Source of the DNA: Bacteroidota bacterium
GTDB taxonomy: Bacteria; Bacteroidota; Bacteroidia; UBA7662
Length of the DNA stretch: 34,020 bases
Direction of reading: 5' to 3'
Assembly: GCA_005799025.1 (NCBI GenBank)
Contig: SYHX01000012.1
Location: 1 to 34,020, forward strand
Below the pieces are notes generated by a model. That model searched no databases and was not told where the DNA came from. It worked only from the letters and a program-made list of their open reading frames with translations. How positions within the stretch are numbered: the stretch's first letter is position 1; each line of letters opens with the position of its first letter. Shown here one piece after another: positions 17,396-25,752 of this stretch. The position numbers and the translations under genes were made by a program.

Positions 17396-18082
17396 TCAAC
17401 TTTGATTGTCGTCCTCCAACAAGAAGACCCACAAGTCTTTGGGTCCGTGGGCTCCCAAAACCAAGGTTTTTTCGATATCGGCTGTTCGGCTTGGCCCTGT
17501 GATGGTCGAGACCATGGAGGGAAGACCCGTCTTCGCATACCGATCCTTGACTATTTGCCATCCATCTTTCCAGCGAGGCAACAGTTGGCTTGGACGGGCT
17601 ATTATCCAATGAACAGGAGGCAAAATGGTCATGGTGCGCCCCATGTTTTGCTTCGAGCTGACCATGACGGAACCGCTCCATGCAATGAGGGCCTCGCAAG
17701 AAGTCACCCCAATTTCCATAGCGCGTAATTCATCAGTGCTTGCTTCGCTCGATCGGCCAGGGGCCGACTGCGCAAACGGAAAATCGCAGAGTCGAAGAAT
17801 TTGCTGCATTTCAGGTTCCATGCAATGAATTTTCGATGAATCGACTGCACCCGCGGCCTGCCGAAGGAAGGCGCCTAGTTCCGCAATGTTCTCGGCATAA
17901 ACAAATTTGCCTTGCAGGGCAAGCAAGCGTTGGGCAAATTGCATGGCCGCATCGCCCTCGCACTCCACAAAGGGGCTCTCCGTAAGGAGAGATTCACTGC
18001 GTACCCGCTTTGGAGGGTCCGAAGGATGAATGAGCGCCTTGCGAATTTGTTGAATAATATGTTCCCGCGAATTCAACGCCAT
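17396..18082 (-). CDS. LUD domain-containing protein (LutC/YkgG-like)
   Basis: The product (228 residues from the ATG at 18082) has an N-terminal helical part (SREHIIQQIRKAL), then a LUD domain with MEIGVTSCEALIAWSGSVMVSS, LPPVHWIIARPSQLLP and a terminal TLVLGAHGPKDLWVFLLED. LutC forms a lactate-oxidising complex with LutA and LutB in other bacteria, but neither partner is present here. The gene is instead sandwiched between ftsH and lpxH, a position I associate with this gene in other Bacteroidota. Its job there is unknown and should not be called lactate use. The open frame reaches 18121, overlapping ftsH, but the ATG 4 bp after the ftsH TGA is the better start. Confidence 0.88.
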   Translation of the reverse strand: MALNSREHIIQQIRKALIHPSDPPKRVRSESLLTESPFVECEGDAAMQFAQRLLALQGKFVYAENIAELGAFLRQAAGAVDSSKIHCMEPEMQQILRLCDFPFAQSAPGRSSEASTDELRAMEIGVTSCEALIAWSGSVMVSSKQNMGRTMTILPPVHWIIARPSQLLPRWKDGWQIVKDRYAKTGLPSMVSTITGPSRTADIEKTLVLGAHGPKDLWVFLLEDDNQS

Positions 18083-18086
18083 GGGA

Positions 18087-20147
18087 TCAGGACTCTGAGG
18101 TCTTGGAGCTGTTTGCGCCATCTGAAGCGATGTCTACGGTAACCTCCGCAGGGGCTTCCGGTGGATTTGCAGAATTTTCCTTTTGATTTTCAAGGAGGGC
18201 TGCCGCGTTGAGCGCATCGAAAGGGCGTGGCCCAGCCAAACGCTCTAGGTCTTGTTTGAAAATCACCTCTTTCGATAAAAGTTCCTGGGCAATGGCCTCC
18301 AGGACCTCCCGTTTGGAGCGGATTAAATCCAGGGTTTTGTCGTAGGCGATTTCGATAATCTTGCGGACCTCTTGGTCGATAAGGAGCGCAGTCTGTTCGG
18401 AGTAGGGTTTGCGAAATTGGTATTCTCCTTGAGGGTCGTTGAAACTCACCGGCCCCACCACTTTGTTCATACCGTACAAGGTGACCATGCCGTAGGCCAT
18501 GCGAGTGATGCGTTCCAAATCGTTTTGGGCTCCTGTGCTGATTCGCCCAAACACAATTTCTTCCGCGGCTCGACCGCCCAGAGTCATGCACATGGTGTCT
18601 ACTAATTGTTCGGTGGTGTAGAGGTATTGTTCTTTGGGCAGGTATTGGGCGTAGCCAAGGGCGGCCACTCCCCTTGGAACGATACTGACCTTGACTAGCG
18701 GGTCGGTGCTGTCCAAAAACCAACCGACCACCGCATGCCCCGCCTCGTGGTAAGCAACAATTTTCTTTTCTTCGGGGGAAATAATTTTGTTCTTCTTCTC
18801 GAGACCTCCGATTACACGGTCAATGGCCGCATTAAAATCAATCATCTCCACCTCACTCTTGTCGGTACGAGCCGCAATCAGTGCCGCTTCATTACATACA
18901 TTGGCTATTTCGGCGCCCGCAAATCCAGGGGTTTGTTCCGCTAATTTGTGAGCATCCACTTCGGTCGCAATCTTCAGCGCTTTGAGGTGGACCTTGAAAA
19001 TCTGTTCCCGGCCAATTAAGTCCGGGCGGTCAATACTGATTTGCCGATCAAACCGGCCTGGCCTTAACAAAGCAGCGTCCAGAACGTCTGGGCGGTTGGT
19101 GGCGGCCATCATGATGATGCCCAGGTCGGTGGAAAAACCGTCCATTTCCACGAGCAATTGGTTCAAGGTGCTTTCGCGCTCATCGTTGCCGCCCATGATT
19201 TGATTCTTGCCTCTGGCCCGGCCGACCGCGTCTATTTCGTCAATGAATATAATGCAAGGGGCTTTTTCACGGGCTTGTTTGAACAAATCTCTAACCCGGC
19301 TGGCGCCCACTCCCACAAACATTTCCACGAAATCCGAACCGCTCAGTGTAAAGAAAGGAACTTGGGCTTCGCCTGCAACAGCTTTGGCGAGCAAGGTTTT
19401 GCCCGTTCCCGGAGGACCTACCAACAAAACTCCTTTGGGGATTTTGCCACCCAAAGCGGTATATTTTTTGGGATTCTTCAGGAAATCAACCACCTCGATC
19501 ACTTCCACCTTGGCTTCTTCAAGTCCTGCGACATCATTAAAGGTTATGTTAACCTTGGTATTCTTATCAAATAGGGTGGCCTTGGATTTTCCGATATTGA
19601 AAATCTGACCTCCGGGACCTCCTCCAGAAGTAACCCTACGGAACAAGAGAAACCACAAGCCGACCAGGAGCAAGGTGGGTAAGAGAAATCCCAAAGCATC
19701 GCTGAACCATGAATGACGCGATTCCCATTGTGGTAGAAGCGCGGGTTTTCCTTCTTTTTCGGCTAAGGCTTTGAGCCTGTTTTCCAGGCTTTCAGGAGAA
19801 CTCTCGGTGAATAAAAAGGGATTCTTGCGTGGGCTGTAAAAACTTTTGTCATGAAATTTCTTGTATTTATCTGATTTGATGGCAACATCGGTGAGGTGAA
19901 CTTCAATGTAATACAACTCATCTTCTTTATAGCCAATGAGTTTCTCAACTTCACCTTTGGTATACAGTCTTGAAAACTCTTCCCAGGAGATGGTCTTGAC
20001 GCCGCTGCCAGGATTCAGAAATTGAATGCCTAACAAAACCAAAGCAACCACAATATAAATCCAATAAAAATTGAATCCAGATTTGGGCTCTTTGGCAGCA
20101 GGGGGATTTTCGTTTTTGCGTTTGGCGGGTTTGGTTTTGGGGGCCAT
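18087..20147 (-). CDS. ftsH: ATP-dependent zinc metalloprotease FtsH
   Basis: FtsH is a hexameric inner-membrane AAA+ protease that extracts and degrades membrane and some soluble proteins. The 686-residue protein has two transmembrane helices (about 27-46 and 152-170) around a ~105-residue periplasmic domain. The AAA domain carries Walker A GPPGTGKT (244-251), Walker B IIFIDEID (299-306), and the second region of homology including RPGRFDR. The protease domain carries the zinc motif HEAGH (467-471) and the third ligand Asp in the [11 protein letters not shown] segment. The periplasmic domain is longer than in E. coli FtsH, as usual in Bacteroidota. It follows rsfS by 6 bp and is followed by the LUD gene by 4 bp. 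Confidence 0.98.
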   Translation of the reverse strand: MAPKTKPAKRKNENPPAAKEPKSGFNFYWIYIVVALVLLGIQFLNPGSGVKTISWEEFSRLYTKGEVEKLIGYKEDELYYIEVHLTDVAIKSDKYKKFHDKSFYSPRKNPFLFTESSPESLENRLKALAEKEGKPALLPQWESRHSWFSDALGFLLPTLLLVGLWFLLFRRVTSGGGPGGQIFNIGKSKATLFDKNTKVNITFNDVAGLEEAKVEVIEVVDFLKNPKKYTALGGKIPKGVLLVGPPGTGKTLLAKAVAGEAQVPFFTLSGSDFVEMFVGVGASRVRDLFKQAREKAPCIIFIDEIDAVGRARGKNQIMGGNDERESTLNQLLVEMDGFSTDLGIIMMAATNRPDVLDAALLRPGRFDRQISIDRPDLIGREQIFKVHLKALKIATEVDAHKLAEQTPGFAGAEIANVCNEAALIAARTDKSEVEMIDFNAAIDRVIGGLEKKNKIISPEEKKIVAYHEAGHAVVGWFLDSTDPLVKVSIVPRGVAALGYAQYLPKEQYLYTTEQLVDTMCMTLGGRAAEEIVFGRISTGAQNDLERITRMAYGMVTLYGMNKVVGPVSFNDPQGEYQFRKPYSEQTALLIDQEVRKIIEIAYDKTLDLIRSKREVLEAIAQELLSKEVIFKQDLERLAGPRPFDALNAAALLENQKENSANPPEAPAEVTVDIASDGANSSKTSES

Positions 20148-20153
20148 CAGTAA

Positions 20154-20540
20154 TTAAGAATTGGAGTCGAAAGTGGCGGATTCAAGGTAGGTGATTCGAG
20201 CATCGTTCCATAATTTTTCGAGATTATAGTACTCACGAAGTTCGGGTATAAACAAATGAAGAACAAGTTCGGCATAATCCACCAGGATCCACCGGCCATG
20301 GGTTTGGCCTTCGGAGCCCCAAGGTTTGATCCCGATCTGTTCACGGACATTCTCATGGACGGATTCGGCCAATGCCCTAAGCTGGGTGGACGATTCGGCT
20401 TGGGCAATCACAAAGAAGTCCGCCATTCGCTCTGGCAAATGCCTTAGGTCCATTACGCAGATGTTTTGCCCTTTTTTGTCTTCAAGGCCTTCGATTACGG
20501 CTTGTACCAAGGGGTGATCTGTAAAGGTGGTAGGGTCCAT
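20154..20540 (-). CDS. rsfS: Ribosomal silencing factor RsfS
   Basis: RsfS binds L14 on the large ribosomal subunit and blocks subunit joining when nutrients are short. The product (128 residues from the ATG at 20540) covers the whole family domain: ALVEALEDKK-like opening (VIEGLEDKKGQNICVMDL), ADFFVIAQAESSTQLRALAESV, and GRWILVDYAELVLHLFIPELREYYNLEKLW. The frame stays open to a TTG at 20597, but that would overlap the predicted promoter box and adds a Pro-rich, non-family stretch, so ATG 20540 is preferred. First gene of the rsfS-ftsH-LUD-lpxH-prfA run and divergent from birA. Confidence 0.94.
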   Translation of the reverse strand: MDPTTFTDHPLVQAVIEGLEDKKGQNICVMDLRHLPERMADFFVIAQAESSTQLRALAESVHENVREQIGIKPWGSEGQTHGRWILVDYAELVLHLFIPELREYYNLEKLWNDARITYLESATFDSNS

Positions 20541-20594
20541 GAAGGATTTGGAAGGCTTTGGAGACAAAAAACGAGGAGGTCGGGGATCTTTGTG

Positions 20595-20602
20595 CAAAAG
20601 TA
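20595..20602 (-). promoter_or_regulatory. Predicted -7 box of the rsfS-ftsH operon
   Basis: The minus strand reads TACTTTTG, matching TAnnTTTG, 54 bp upstream of the rsfS ATG. A plus-strand near match, GATCTTTG at 20585-20592, points to birA and lies next to it, so the two divergent promoters would occupy the same short region. Both are consensus matches only. Confidence 0.45.
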
Positions 20603-20607
20603 GGTAG

Positions 20608-21444
20608 ATGATGAGCGATTTCAGGTTTCACATTAACGCAGTTCCGATCCATGGGTTTCATTGCCATCGTTTTGAAACGCTGTCGAGTACCCAAGATTTG
20701 CTCAAGGAATGGGTTTCTCAAGGATTGGCTGCACCAGGCACGGTAGTTTTGGCCGAAGGGCAGACCCAAGGAAGGGGAAGAATGGGCCAACATTGGGCTA
20801 GCTTACAAGGCAAGGGCCTGTGGATTTCGGTCTATTTCCAACCTTACCTTCCTGTGGATTGGGCTTTTGCTTGGAATATGAACTTGGCGTTGGCGGTATG
20901 CAAAGCCCTCGATACCGTGGCCCCTTGGGGTGCATGGCAGATTAAATGGCCCAACGATTGGGTGATCAGCACGGGCCGCAAGGTCGGTGGAATGTTGGTG
21001 GAGAATCAGTTGAAGGGCTCAATCATCACCGATTCATGGGTGGGCATTGGAATCAACGTGGATCAAGATGCAGTGGATGCCCGCTTGCCCTTCGCCACCT
21101 CTCTATTGGCAGAAGGTCATGGTTCGCCACAAGCAATGCGCATTTCTGGAGTCGCGCTCTTGGATAACCTCCTTGAAGCCTTGCTTGCGGAGCTCGAAAG
21201 GTTGCGGGAACCTTACAGTCCTGATAAGGGGAATTGGAACATCCCCCAGATCATGGACGAGGTGGATCGTCGGCTCTACGGTTTGGGACAGAACGTGCCC
21301 TTTGTCTGCGAAGAACGTATGGAATATTGGGTGCCCTTGGGCCTGAGCCACGATGGTGGCCTACGGGTTCGTTCAGAGTCCGGTGGTCAGATCCAAGCCT
21401 TGTACCATCCTCATCACCGTATGTTTTATGGCCCTCAATTTTGA
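20608..21444 (+). CDS. birA: Biotin--[acetyl-CoA-carboxylase] ligase BirA
   Basis: BirA activates biotin with ATP and attaches it to the carrier lysine of biotin carboxylases. The 278-residue protein has the SSTQD biotin-pocket motif (27-31), the adenylate-binding GQTQGRGRMG (about 51-60), a GKGLWISVYF strand, KWPNDW (about 113-118) and the GGMLVEN and VGIGINV strands. It lacks an N-terminal helix-turn-helix, so it is a monofunctional (class I) ligase with no repressor role. Start is ATG 20608 or the adjacent ATG 20611. No terminator hairpin is seen after it, only a run of ten A from 21444. Confidence 0.95.
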   Translation: MMSDFRFHINAVPIHGFHCHRFETLSSTQDLLKEWVSQGLAAPGTVVLAEGQTQGRGRMGQHWASLQGKGLWISVYFQPYLPVDWAFAWNMNLALAVCKALDTVAPWGAWQIKWPNDWVISTGRKVGGMLVENQLKGSIITDSWVGIGINVDQDAVDARLPFATSLLAEGHGSPQAMRISGVALLDNLLEALLAELERLREPYSPDKGNWNIPQIMDEVDRRLYGLGQNVPFVCEERMEYWVPLGLSHDGGLRVRSESGGQIQALYHPHHRMFYGPQF

Positions 21445-21480
21445 AAAAAAAAAGGGTATTCGTGCAATTCAAATAAATCA

Positions 21481-21488
21481 TATCTTTG
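21481..21488 (+). promoter_or_regulatory. Predicted -7 box of the toxin-antitoxin locus
   Basis: TATCTTTG matches TAnnTTTG exactly and ends 4 bp before the antitoxin ATG. With the usual distance from box to start site, transcription would begin at or within a few bases of the ATG, giving a leaderless or nearly leaderless mRNA. No clear -33 TTG is present; TTC at 21459-21461 is the closest in the right place. Confidence 0.6.
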
Positions 21489-21492
21489 TTTC

Positions 21493-21690
21493 ATGACCGA
21501 TTTCACGTTGAGATTAGAACTTAATTCTGTACCCAAAGATTTAAGGGATGAGGTTGAAATGTTTATAGAATTCATCAAGACAAAGTATCAGAAAGAGTCC
21601 AATAGCCCTCATAAAATCAGGGAATTTGGTCTTTTGAACGGAAAAATAAAATTTGCACCGGACTTCGATGGGCCTGTAGAAGACTTCTAA
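21493..21690 (+). CDS. DUF2281-like antitoxin of a PIN-type toxin-antitoxin pair
   Basis: This 65-residue protein has a short N-terminal strand and helix region (LNSVPKDLRDEVEMFIEFIKTKY) and a C-terminal tail with REFGLLNGKIKFAPDFDGPVEDF-like residues: the GxxxGKIxxxxDFDxPxxDF pattern seen in DUF2281 and VapB-like antitoxins that bind PIN toxins. It lies 11 bp before a PIN toxin gene, the usual order for such pairs. The sequence is noticeably richer in A+T than the flanking birA and coaX genes, which suggests transfer. The gene looks intact although its toxin is broken. Family assignment is from memory of the pattern. Confidence 0.8.
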   Translation: MTDFTLRLELNSVPKDLRDEVEMFIEFIKTKYQKESNSPHKIREFGLLNGKIKFAPDFDGPVEDF

Positions 21691-21701
21691 GAATTTTAGT
21701 T

Positions 21702-22087
21702 ATGGCTTATCTTCTTGATAAACATGCCATCCTTTGGTTTATGGCAGGGGATGGAATATTGCCAAATAAATCCAAGAATCTAATCCAAGATTTTCGTAAT
21801 GTTTGTCTTGTGAGTATCGCAAGTTTATGGAAGATTACCATTAAAGTCCAAAAAGAAAATTAAAAGTAGATTTCCCAATGGTTCATTTTTTTGATTATTT
21901 GGCTTCGAATCAAATCGAAATTATCGGAATCAACCAAGAATATTTATTGTATTTGCTTACCCTTGCACCGCATCACGCTGATCCCTTTGATCGTATGATT
22001 ATTAGCCAAGCATTCGTGGAAGGAATGACCGTGATAACCAAAGATTCAATTTTTGAAGAATACGGAGTCAAGGTACTTTGGGGATAG
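21702..22087 (+). pseudogene. Frameshifted PIN-domain (VapC-family) toxin
   Basis: The first part, from ATG 21702, reads MAYLLDKHAILWF and later VSIASLWKITIKVQKEN, then hits a stop at 21861. Family-like sequence continues in the next frame from about 21857 (KLKVDFP) through LAPHHADPFDRMIISQA to EYGVKVLWG at 22087. One missing A in the A-run near 21856-21859 accounts for the break. PIN toxins are Mg-dependent RNases using a cluster of acids. The N-terminal Asp6 and the Asp residues of DPFDR remain, but the acid usually found in the ASLWEI motif is Lys here. Both lesions point to real decay rather than a sequencing error. Its end lies 19 bp before coaX. Confidence 0.85.
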
Positions 22088-22106
22088 TTTACTGCGTTGT
22101 TTGAAC

Positions 22107-22877
22107 ATGAACTCGGGATTGTTATGGACGGTGGATGCCGGTAATACCTTGGTCAAGTGGGGGGTATGGGATGAAAATGGGTCCTTGCTTCGGGTTTGGA
22201 GGGAGCCATTAACCAGGGCGGGCCAGGCATTGCCGCAAATTCTTGCTTTGGGTAGGCCAGCTCGGGTTGTCTTGGCCTCGGTTTCCTTGCCAAGGGCTCA
22301 TTGGGACAGGTTGTTCGTTTCGCATGGCGTCGGCCATTGGCTGTGGATGGGGGATTGGAAGGATTGGCCCTTTGAAGGGTCCTATGCAAGACCGGAAGAT
22401 TTAGGCCTGGACCGCAAGCTTCAAATGACAGGAGCCATGGCGAAGTGTAATGGGGACATGCTGATTCTTGCCTTGGGCACATGCCTTACCGCTGATCGAT
22501 TAGACCTCCCTGACAAGCTGAAATCCTCAGACAGCCGTCACCTGCATCAGGGCGGGCTGATTGCTCCCGGCCTCGCTATGCGTTTTCGGGCTTTGCACGA
22601 TTACACTGAGGCGTTACCAGGGCTGGCTCCGGGCCAAATACCCCCGTCTAATCGTTGGGGGCATAGCACTGAGGAGGCTATTCGTTCCGGCGTCCACAGT
22701 GGAATGCAAACCGAAATCAAAGCGCTGGTGGATACTTGGGCCAAGGAATGCCCTCAAGGGATTTTGGTTACCTGCGGTGGTGACGCCTCTTCATTTGACT
22801 GGACTCAAATTCGGGGGGAAGGGCCCATCTTTGCCGAGCCTGATTTGGCCCTATACGGGATGCGATCTTTAACCTAA
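22107..22877 (+). CDS. coaX: Type III pantothenate kinase CoaX
   Basis: CoaX phosphorylates pantothenate, the first step of coenzyme A synthesis; type III enzymes have an ASKHA fold, need a monovalent cation and resist CoA feedback. The product of 256 residues from ATG 22107 shows the phosphate-1 motif VDAGNTLVKWG (9-19), the catalytic region EDLGLDRK with its GLDR Asp, a GTCLTAD motif (124-130) and GGLIAPGLAMRFRALH. The frame stays open 54 bp upstream to 22053, overlapping the toxin remnant, but the family match starts at 22107. The residue two before GTC, commonly Asp, is Ala122. It heads a long co-oriented gene series. Confidence 0.94.
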   Translation: MNSGLLWTVDAGNTLVKWGVWDENGSLLRVWREPLTRAGQALPQILALGRPARVVLASVSLPRAHWDRLFVSHGVGHWLWMGDWKDWPFEGSYARPEDLGLDRKLQMTGAMAKCNGDMLILALGTCLTADRLDLPDKLKSSDSRHLHQGGLIAPGLAMRFRALHDYTEALPGLAPGQIPPSNRWGHSTEEAIRSGVHSGMQTEIKALVDTWAKECPQGILVTCGGDASSFDWTQIRGEGPIFAEPDLALYGMRSLT

Positions 22878-22906
22878 TATTTAACGCTGTTTTGACACTA
22901 CAAGTT

Positions 22907-24274
22907 ATGAGCCTTCGGACCATTCGGGGAGAGGCGCACCTTTGGGATAGGTCAAATTCCCCGCGCATCAACTCTCGAAGTCCTTTTGCAGTGCTTGGAG
23001 GGCTTTTGGGTCTATGCTGCTTGGGGGTTGGCCTTATTGAACCCGCTTCGGCCCAGATCAATAATTTTGGGTCTCCATATGCCCGTTTCGGAATGGGTGA
23101 ATTTCAACCCTTGAGTGGAGCAAGCCTCCAAAGTATCGGTGGCATGCAGGCAGCGATCGCGCATCCCCAATGGATTAATACCGAAAACCCGGCCTCTCTG
23201 GCCTTGGGAGCCCTAACCCGAGTAGAAATGGGAGCGCAGGCGCGCCTTTCCAACCTCCAAACCAATCAACAAACCCTGGTCAAGTCCAATATTAACCTGG
23301 CCCATCTGGCTTTGGCCATTCCCTTGGGGAAATCCTTGGGTACAGCATTGTCCTTTGCGCCCATGTCCCTCCACAATTACGATGTTTTGGGATCGGGCTT
23401 GGTCAATCCGGGTGGTGGCCAAATACCGTACAAGGTTGACGAATATTATACTGGACGTGGGGGTATCAATCGCCTATCATGGGGCATTGGATGGCAGATT
23501 CATCCCAAATGGCGGGTTGGCTACGGGCTGAATGCCATGTTCGGCCAAACAATCAAAGAATTCCGCAGGGTTTTCCCCGATTCGGTGCAGGCATTCAACG
23601 TTCGGGTTCAGGATCAATGGTCGGTTCTGGGGGCCTGTCATCAACTGGGATTTCAATTTCAGCCCCGCCCCAAGGCTCAGCGTTGGTCAGGAATCTTGGG
23701 CATGAGTATTCGATTGCCCGCCAATTTGCCGCTGAGGCAGAACCTTTTGGCCGAACGCTTTACCCTGATCGCAGGTAATTTGCGAATACGGGACACGGTG
23801 GTCAATGTTTCGGGCCAGGAGGGGGACATGCATCTGCCTATGCAAGTAGTGGTGGGCTATTGGGTCGAAAACGCCGGGAAATCAGGCTTTGGATTGGAGG
23901 GAATCTACGAGCCGCTCTCCAGTTGGAGGGTGATGGGCGTTCTGGATTCCATGCAAGACCGTTGGACCATCAAAGCGGGTGGTTACCTAGTCGGCAAACC
24001 TTCGGGTAATCGGGTTACTGATCAATTCATTTACCGTTCCGGTTTACGGTTCAGCCCGGGCGGTCTTCGTCTCCGTGATCGTCCCATCCACGAAATGGCT
24101 ATTTATGCAGGAGTAGGGGTACCTCTTCGGCGTTCGGCTTCCTTACTTAATTTAGGCCTGGAATTTGGCCGTTGGGGGAGGCTGGATCAAGGTCTGGTTC
24201 AGGAGAATTTTATGCGGGTTAATCTCACTTTAAATCTCAATGACCGATGGTTTATTCGAAGGGTCTACGATTAA
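22907..24274 (+). CDS. Putative outer-membrane beta-barrel protein
   Basis: The 455-residue product (ATG 22907; a TTG at 22892 is in frame but less likely) has a long basic N-terminus, then a hydrophobic core and a signal cleavage site near ASAQ. The mature part opens with NNFGSPYARFGMGEFQPLSG and contains alternating amphipathic strands rich in Gly and aromatic residues (LSWGIGWQIHPKWRVGYGLNAMFGQ, MAIYAGVGVPLRR). It closes with LNLNDRWFIRRVYD. This fits a FadL- or porin-like barrel family seen beside coaX in Bacteroidota. No substrate can be inferred. The C-terminal strand ends with D rather than the usual aromatic residue, so barrel assembly is an inference. It starts 29 bp after coaX. Confidence 0.75.
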   Translation: MSLRTIRGEAHLWDRSNSPRINSRSPFAVLGGLLGLCCLGVGLIEPASAQINNFGSPYARFGMGEFQPLSGASLQSIGGMQAAIAHPQWINTENPASLALGALTRVEMGAQARLSNLQTNQQTLVKSNINLAHLALAIPLGKSLGTALSFAPMSLHNYDVLGSGLVNPGGGQIPYKVDEYYTGRGGINRLSWGIGWQIHPKWRVGYGLNAMFGQTIKEFRRVFPDSVQAFNVRVQDQWSVLGACHQLGFQFQPRPKAQRWSGILGMSIRLPANLPLRQNLLAERFTLIAGNLRIRDTVVNVSGQEGDMHLPMQVVVGYWVENAGKSGFGLEGIYEPLSSWRVMGVLDSMQDRWTIKAGGYLVGKPSGNRVTDQFIYRSGLRFSPGGLRLRDRPIHEMAIYAGVGVPLRRSASLLNLGLEFGRWGRLDQGLVQENFMRVNLTLNLNDRWFIRRVYD

Positions 24275-24343
24275 TTTCGCCATTCTTTAAATTACCCACC
24301 CTCAAGGAATTATATTTTTCAAACTTTTCAATAATTATTGGCA

Positions 24344-25738
24344 ATGATTTATTCATTTAGCACTCTATTTCCCCTCCAAGCAAGAATTCGTCGAATGCGG
24401 GTAAGCTTCTTCCTATTTGTGTTGATGGCACTGCCGTTTTGGGCTATAGGGATTGCCCAGGCTCAGACGGATTGTTCCAAAAAATGGGGAGTTGACAGCG
24501 TTGAAACCATCAAGAACATATCTCTGTACCGGGAATTTTTTAAGCAAAAGAATTTTGTCTCTGCCATCGAACCGTGGAGGTATGTTTTCATCCAGGCCCC
24601 TTGCTCCAGGGAGCAGACCCATATCGATGGAATTGCGATGTTCAAAGACGCCTTGAAAGCCCAGAAGGACTCTGCTCTTCGAACGCCGCTAGTGGATACC
24701 CTCATGATGATTTACGATGCTAGGGCTAAGTTTTTCCCCAAAAGTTCCTCCAATACTCTTGGCCGTAAGGCTGTGGACATGCTCGACTATATCCCGGGTC
24801 AGAATCGCCGAATTCGCGAAGCTTTTGAAGCGGCCGTTGCCGTAGGCGGGAACGCAACAGAACCCTTCATTCTTGGTTACTATTTCAAGGTCGGTATCAA
24901 AGATTTCAAGGCGGGAGTTATCGACCAAGCTGCAATTTTCGGCCTGTACAATCAATTGGCAGGAATTGCAGATGCCAATTTAGCGAGAACTGATTTGGAC
25001 TCCACCAAGCGTCAACGATTTTTCGAAAACAAGGCGGCGCTGGATGCAGACTTATCCATATCAGTGATCGAAAATTGCGAACAAATTCTATCTGCGTTTG
25101 AAAGTAAATTTAATGATGGCACCATCGATAAGGCGCTAAGAGATTTGGTTTATACCCAGCTGCGCATCAAGAATTGCAAAGAGACCGCTTTCTACGAGAA
25201 GGTTGCCATTAGCAAGCAAAGCGATGATCCAAGTCCTGTGTTAGGAATTGAATTGGCGCGTCGATTTCATAAATCTAGCCGAAACAAAGAAGCGGAGCAA
25301 TATTATCAGAATGCGCTGAGCTTGGTGACCGATGACTCCATCAAAGCCCAATACACCTATGACTATGCGGCTCTGTTTAGCGAAGACAAACAATTCTCCA
25401 AGGCAAGAGATTTGGCTTTGCAGGCTCATAGCTTGAGACCATCTTGGGGAAAGCCTTTGATGTTTATTGGGAATCTGTATGCCTCTAGCTATATTGAGTG
25501 CGGTGGCGGTGGAATAGGCGCTCAGGCTGTCTATTGGGCTGCGGTGGATAAGTACAGAGCTGCTTCCAAGGCCAATCCAGCTTTGCTAGAGGATTGCAAC
25601 GCGTTGATTAATAAATTTAGTGGATATTTTCCAACCAAGCAGACCTTGTTTTTTAACAAACCGGCATTCAATGTGGGAGACTCTTATCGCGTAGGATGCT
25701 GGTTGAATGAGAGCACCACAGTCCGCTCATCAGACTAA
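24344..25738 (+). CDS. Secreted tetratricopeptide repeat protein
   Basis: The protein (464 residues from ATG 24344) has a Sec signal peptide whose core FFLFVLMALPFWAIGIAQA ends in a typical AQA cleavage site. An internal ATG at 24395 would give a shorter, more standard signal peptide and may be the true start. The mature region starts CSKKWG and is mostly helical with TPR-like units. The clearest are near residues 310-370 (ARRFHKSSRNKEAEQYYQNAL and ARDLALQAHSLRPSWGKPLMFIGNLYASS). A conserved Cys-rich spot (IECGGGGIGAQAVYWAAVDKY) and the final FNVGDSYRVGCWLNESTTVR recur in Bacteroidota relatives as I recall them. The function is unknown; its place between the barrel protein and lptC suggests a periplasmic envelope role. 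Confidence 0.82.
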   Translation: MIYSFSTLFPLQARIRRMRVSFFLFVLMALPFWAIGIAQAQTDCSKKWGVDSVETIKNISLYREFFKQKNFVSAIEPWRYVFIQAPCSREQTHIDGIAMFKDALKAQKDSALRTPLVDTLMMIYDARAKFFPKSSSNTLGRKAVDMLDYIPGQNRRIREAFEAAVAVGGNATEPFILGYYFKVGIKDFKAGVIDQAAIFGLYNQLAGIADANLARTDLDSTKRQRFFENKAALDADLSISVIENCEQILSAFESKFNDGTIDKALRDLVYTQLRIKNCKETAFYEKVAISKQSDDPSPVLGIELARRFHKSSRNKEAEQYYQNALSLVTDDSIKAQYTYDYAALFSEDKQFSKARDLALQAHSLRPSWGKPLMFIGNLYASSYIECGGGGIGAQAVYWAAVDKYRAASKANPALLEDCNALINKFSGYFPTKQTLFFNKPAFNVGDSYRVGCWLNESTTVRSSD

Positions 25739-25752
25739 AGAATCGGGAACGG

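Noticed and set aside
18190-18723. A 177-codon frame inside ftsH
   Set aside because: Shifted reading of the conserved FtsH protease domain on the same strand; composition is Arg/Pro/Gln-rich as expected for a shadow.
21843-21866. Programmed -1 frameshift in the PIN toxin
   Set aside because: Codons read GTC CAA AAA GAA AAT TAA; no in-frame X XXY YYZ slippery heptamer is present and no stem-loop was recognised just downstream. A catalytic residue is also lost, so decay is the simpler reading.
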